Shown here: piece by piece, positions 43,346 through 44,904 of the stretch
Layout of the letters: each line of letters opens with the position of its first letter
Position numbering within the stretch: position 1 is the stretch's first letter
Source: an uncultured Puniceicoccaceae bacterium
GTDB lineage: Bacteria > Verrucomicrobiota > Verrucomicrobiia > Opitutales > Coraliomargaritaceae
Direction of reading: 5' to 3'
Assembly: GCA_913044165.1 (NCBI GenBank)
Contig: CAJWMY010000007.1
Span: forward strand, 1-44,904
DNA length: 44,904 nucleotides
Notes under the pieces: generated by a model
The model's database searches: none
Seen by the model: the letters and a program-made list of their open reading frames with translations, nothing else
What the model was told of the DNA's origin: nothing
Translations under genes and position numbers: made by a program

Positions 43346-44401
43346 ATGATGAGAGAAAATAATAAAAACTGTACTATTGCAGTTGACGTTATGGGTAGCG
43401 ATAAAGGCCCGAGTGAGTTCATTCGTGCCTTAATATATCTAAAGGATCAAAATTTATTAAATTCAGACTTAATTCTATTAGGCCAAAAGAAAAGAATCGA
43501 ACGATTACTTTCTGTTAGGGAAAAATTTATTCCCCTTGAACGCATACAAATCATAGATGCTGATCAAGTAATTTCAATGGAAGAAAAGCCTATTACAGCT
43601 TTAAAGAAAAAGAAAAATTCTTCAATGGTTAAAGCAATAGAGCTTCTTAAAAATAATGAAGCGGACGCAATGGTAAGCTGTGGAAATACAGGTGCTATGA
43701 TGGCAGGAGGTACTTTACGTTTAAGACCGATTGAAGGTATTGAACGACCAGCATTAGCTGCAATAATACCAAGTAAAAAATCTCCATTTGTATTTTTAGA
43801 TGTAGGAGCAAATCCTGAATCAAGCCCTATACACTTAATGCATAATGCTATTTTAGGAACACATTATGCTCAAGCTAGACTAGGAATTAAAAAGCCGAAA
43901 GTAGGATTATTAACTATTGGTACAGAGCAAGGGAAAGGCACTCCAATAGTTTCAAAAACCCATCAATATCTCCAGGAAATCAATGATCAAATTAATTATA
44001 AAGGCTTGATAGAAGGATTTCAATTATTTGATGGCGACGTAGATGTTGTCGTTTGTGACGGATTCGTGGGGAATATTTTGCTAAAAAGTTCTGAATCCCT
44101 TTTCGCATTTATTGGCGAAACTATTAAAAGAGAATTACTTAGAAATATTAAGCGAAAGATTGGTGCTGCCCTCTCCGCTTCTGCATTTAAAGACATGAAG
44201 TCCCAGCTAAATCCGGATGAGCGATCTGGAGCTCCGTTATTGGGAATTAATGGAAATATCATCAAATCTCATGGCTCCTCTAATGCAGTTGCAATAGCTA
44301 GTGCTATTGTAGCAGCTCAAATGGTTGTTGAGTGTGATATGATTGATGGAATAAAGTCAGATATTCTGCTCGCAAATCAAAAAATTGAAGTTAACAATTA
44401 A
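43346..44401 (+). CDS. plsX: Phosphate acyltransferase
   Basis: This 351-residue peripheral-membrane enzyme makes acyl-phosphate from acyl-ACP for phospholipid synthesis. Landmarks are IAVDVMGSDKGP at the N-terminus, VSCGNTGAMMAGGTLRL, FLDVGANPE, and DGFVGNILLKSSES near the C-terminal third. The length is typical. The frame begins ATGATG at 43346 and either Met may be the start. It sits between rpmF and fabH, the standard lipid-synthesis arrangement, and is probably co-transcribed with rpmF (20-base gap). The 55-base AT-rich gap to fabH shows no clear terminator. Confidence 0.97.
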   Translation: MMRENNKNCTIAVDVMGSDKGPSEFIRALIYLKDQNLLNSDLILLGQKKRIERLLSVREKFIPLERIQIIDADQVISMEEKPITALKKKKNSSMVKAIELLKNNEADAMVSCGNTGAMMAGGTLRLRPIEGIERPALAAIIPSKKSPFVFLDVGANPESSPIHLMHNAILGTHYAQARLGIKKPKVGLLTIGTEQGKGTPIVSKTHQYLQEINDQINYKGLIEGFQLFDGDVDVVVCDGFVGNILLKSSESLFAFIGETIKRELLRNIKRKIGAALSASAFKDMKSQLNPDERSGAPLLGINGNIIKSHGSSNAVAIASAIVAAQMVVECDMIDGIKSDILLANQKIEVNN

Positions 44402-44456
44402 GTAATATTCTTTAATATATTATTAATGCGCTAATATAATTAATTGTAGATCTATA

Positions 44457-44904
44457 ATGACAGCTTCAATAATTGCAGGAACAGGCTCCTACACTCCTGA
44501 AAAAATAGTCACTAACGACGCAATGTCAGAAATAGTTGATACCTCAGACGAATGGATAACAACAAGAACGGGTATTCGACAGCGATGCTTTGCTAACGAC
44601 TCTGAAACAACAAGTGATATGGCTTTAAAGGCAGCTGAAAAAGCAGTCCTTAAAGCAGCTATAAAAAAAGAAAGCATTGATTGTATAATTGTTGCCACGA
44701 TGACCCCAGATATGCCTTTCCCTTCAACTGCTTGTCTTTTACAACATAAAATGGACTTACCTCAAGTAACAGCTTTTGATATTCAAGCTGCTTGTTCAGG
44801 ATTCATCTACGGACTTAATCTTGCCAATACGATGATTTTATCTGGGCAATATAACACAATTCTTGTTATTGGCTCAGAAAAAATTAGCAGTATTTTAGAC
44901 TTCG
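44457..44904 (+). CDS. fabH: 3-oxoacyl-ACP synthase III, 5' part
   Basis: This condensing enzyme starts fatty-acid synthesis from acetyl-CoA and malonyl-ACP. The first 149 codons are present and the gene runs off the window. Landmarks are [26 protein letters not shown] and the active-site cysteine Cys113 in QAACSGF (E. coli Cys112). The start ATG at 44457 fits the family N-terminus. It follows plsX by 55 bases. Confidence 0.95.
   Translation, partial: MTASIIAGTGSYTPEKIVTNDAMSEIVDTSDEWITTRTGIRQRCFANDSETTSDMALKAAEKAVLKAAIKKESIDCIIVATMTPDMPFPSTACLLQHKMDLPQVTAFDIQAACSGFIYGLNLANTMILSGQYNTILVIGSEKISSILDF

Overview
The window is AT-rich bacterial DNA. It best fits a marine Verrucomicrobiota of the Opitutae/Puniceicoccales type. 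The reasons are a PEP-CTERM surface protein, many S1-type sulfatases, GH10 enzymes carrying thrombospondin-3-like C-terminal modules, a TonB-dependent receptor with no SusD partner, and a normal rpmF-plsX-fabH block. The taxonomic call is inference from gene content.

Region 1 (1-3010, + strand): the 3' part of a tRNA-Arg(ACG), then xylA and xylB, which convert xylose to xylulose 5-phosphate. Region 2 (3025-9490, - strand): a giant TonB-dependent receptor whose barrel is interrupted by about 35 tandem acidic Asp/Asn/Gly repeats plus a helix-rich segment, with a small secreted EF-hand protein upstream. Region 3 (9544-12514, - strand): a cytoplasmic GHL6-like putative glycosidase and a PEP-CTERM protein that ends at a strong terminator. 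Region 4 (12710-13873, + strand): a XylR-type AraC-family regulator. Region 5 (13867-20369, - strand): GH52 beta-xylosidase, GPH-type sugar symporter and a multidomain secreted GH10 xylanase. Region 6 (20459-25345, - strand): a 1628-residue secreted protein built from at least five copies of the module seen once in the PEP-CTERM protein, followed by a terminator. Region 7 (25491-36791, - strand): a tight seven-gene run of five sulfatases and two GH10 enzymes. Region 8 (36937-37974, + strand): aldose 1-epimerase. Region 9 (38000-44904): ordinary chromosome with a TPR protein, glmM, trpD, uppP, rpmF, plsX and the start of fabH.

The first 38 kb reads as one xylan-utilisation locus specialised for a sulfated xylan. 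Secreted sulfatases and three different GH10 enzymes would desulfate and cut the polymer. The receptor, and surface proteins that may bind glycan, would capture fragments. The GPH symporter would bring short xylosides into the cytoplasm, GH52 would release xylose, galM would balance its anomers, and XylA/XylB would feed it to the pentose phosphate pathway under XylR control. No alpha-glucuronidase, arabinofuranosidase or acetyl-xylan esterase is recognisable here, so sulfate rather than those side groups looks like the main decoration handled. The most unusual elements are the repeat-laden receptor, the shared LNIGY-type module family, and the C-terminal module shared by a xylanase and a sulfatase. 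No stretch longer than 300 bases is without a gene.
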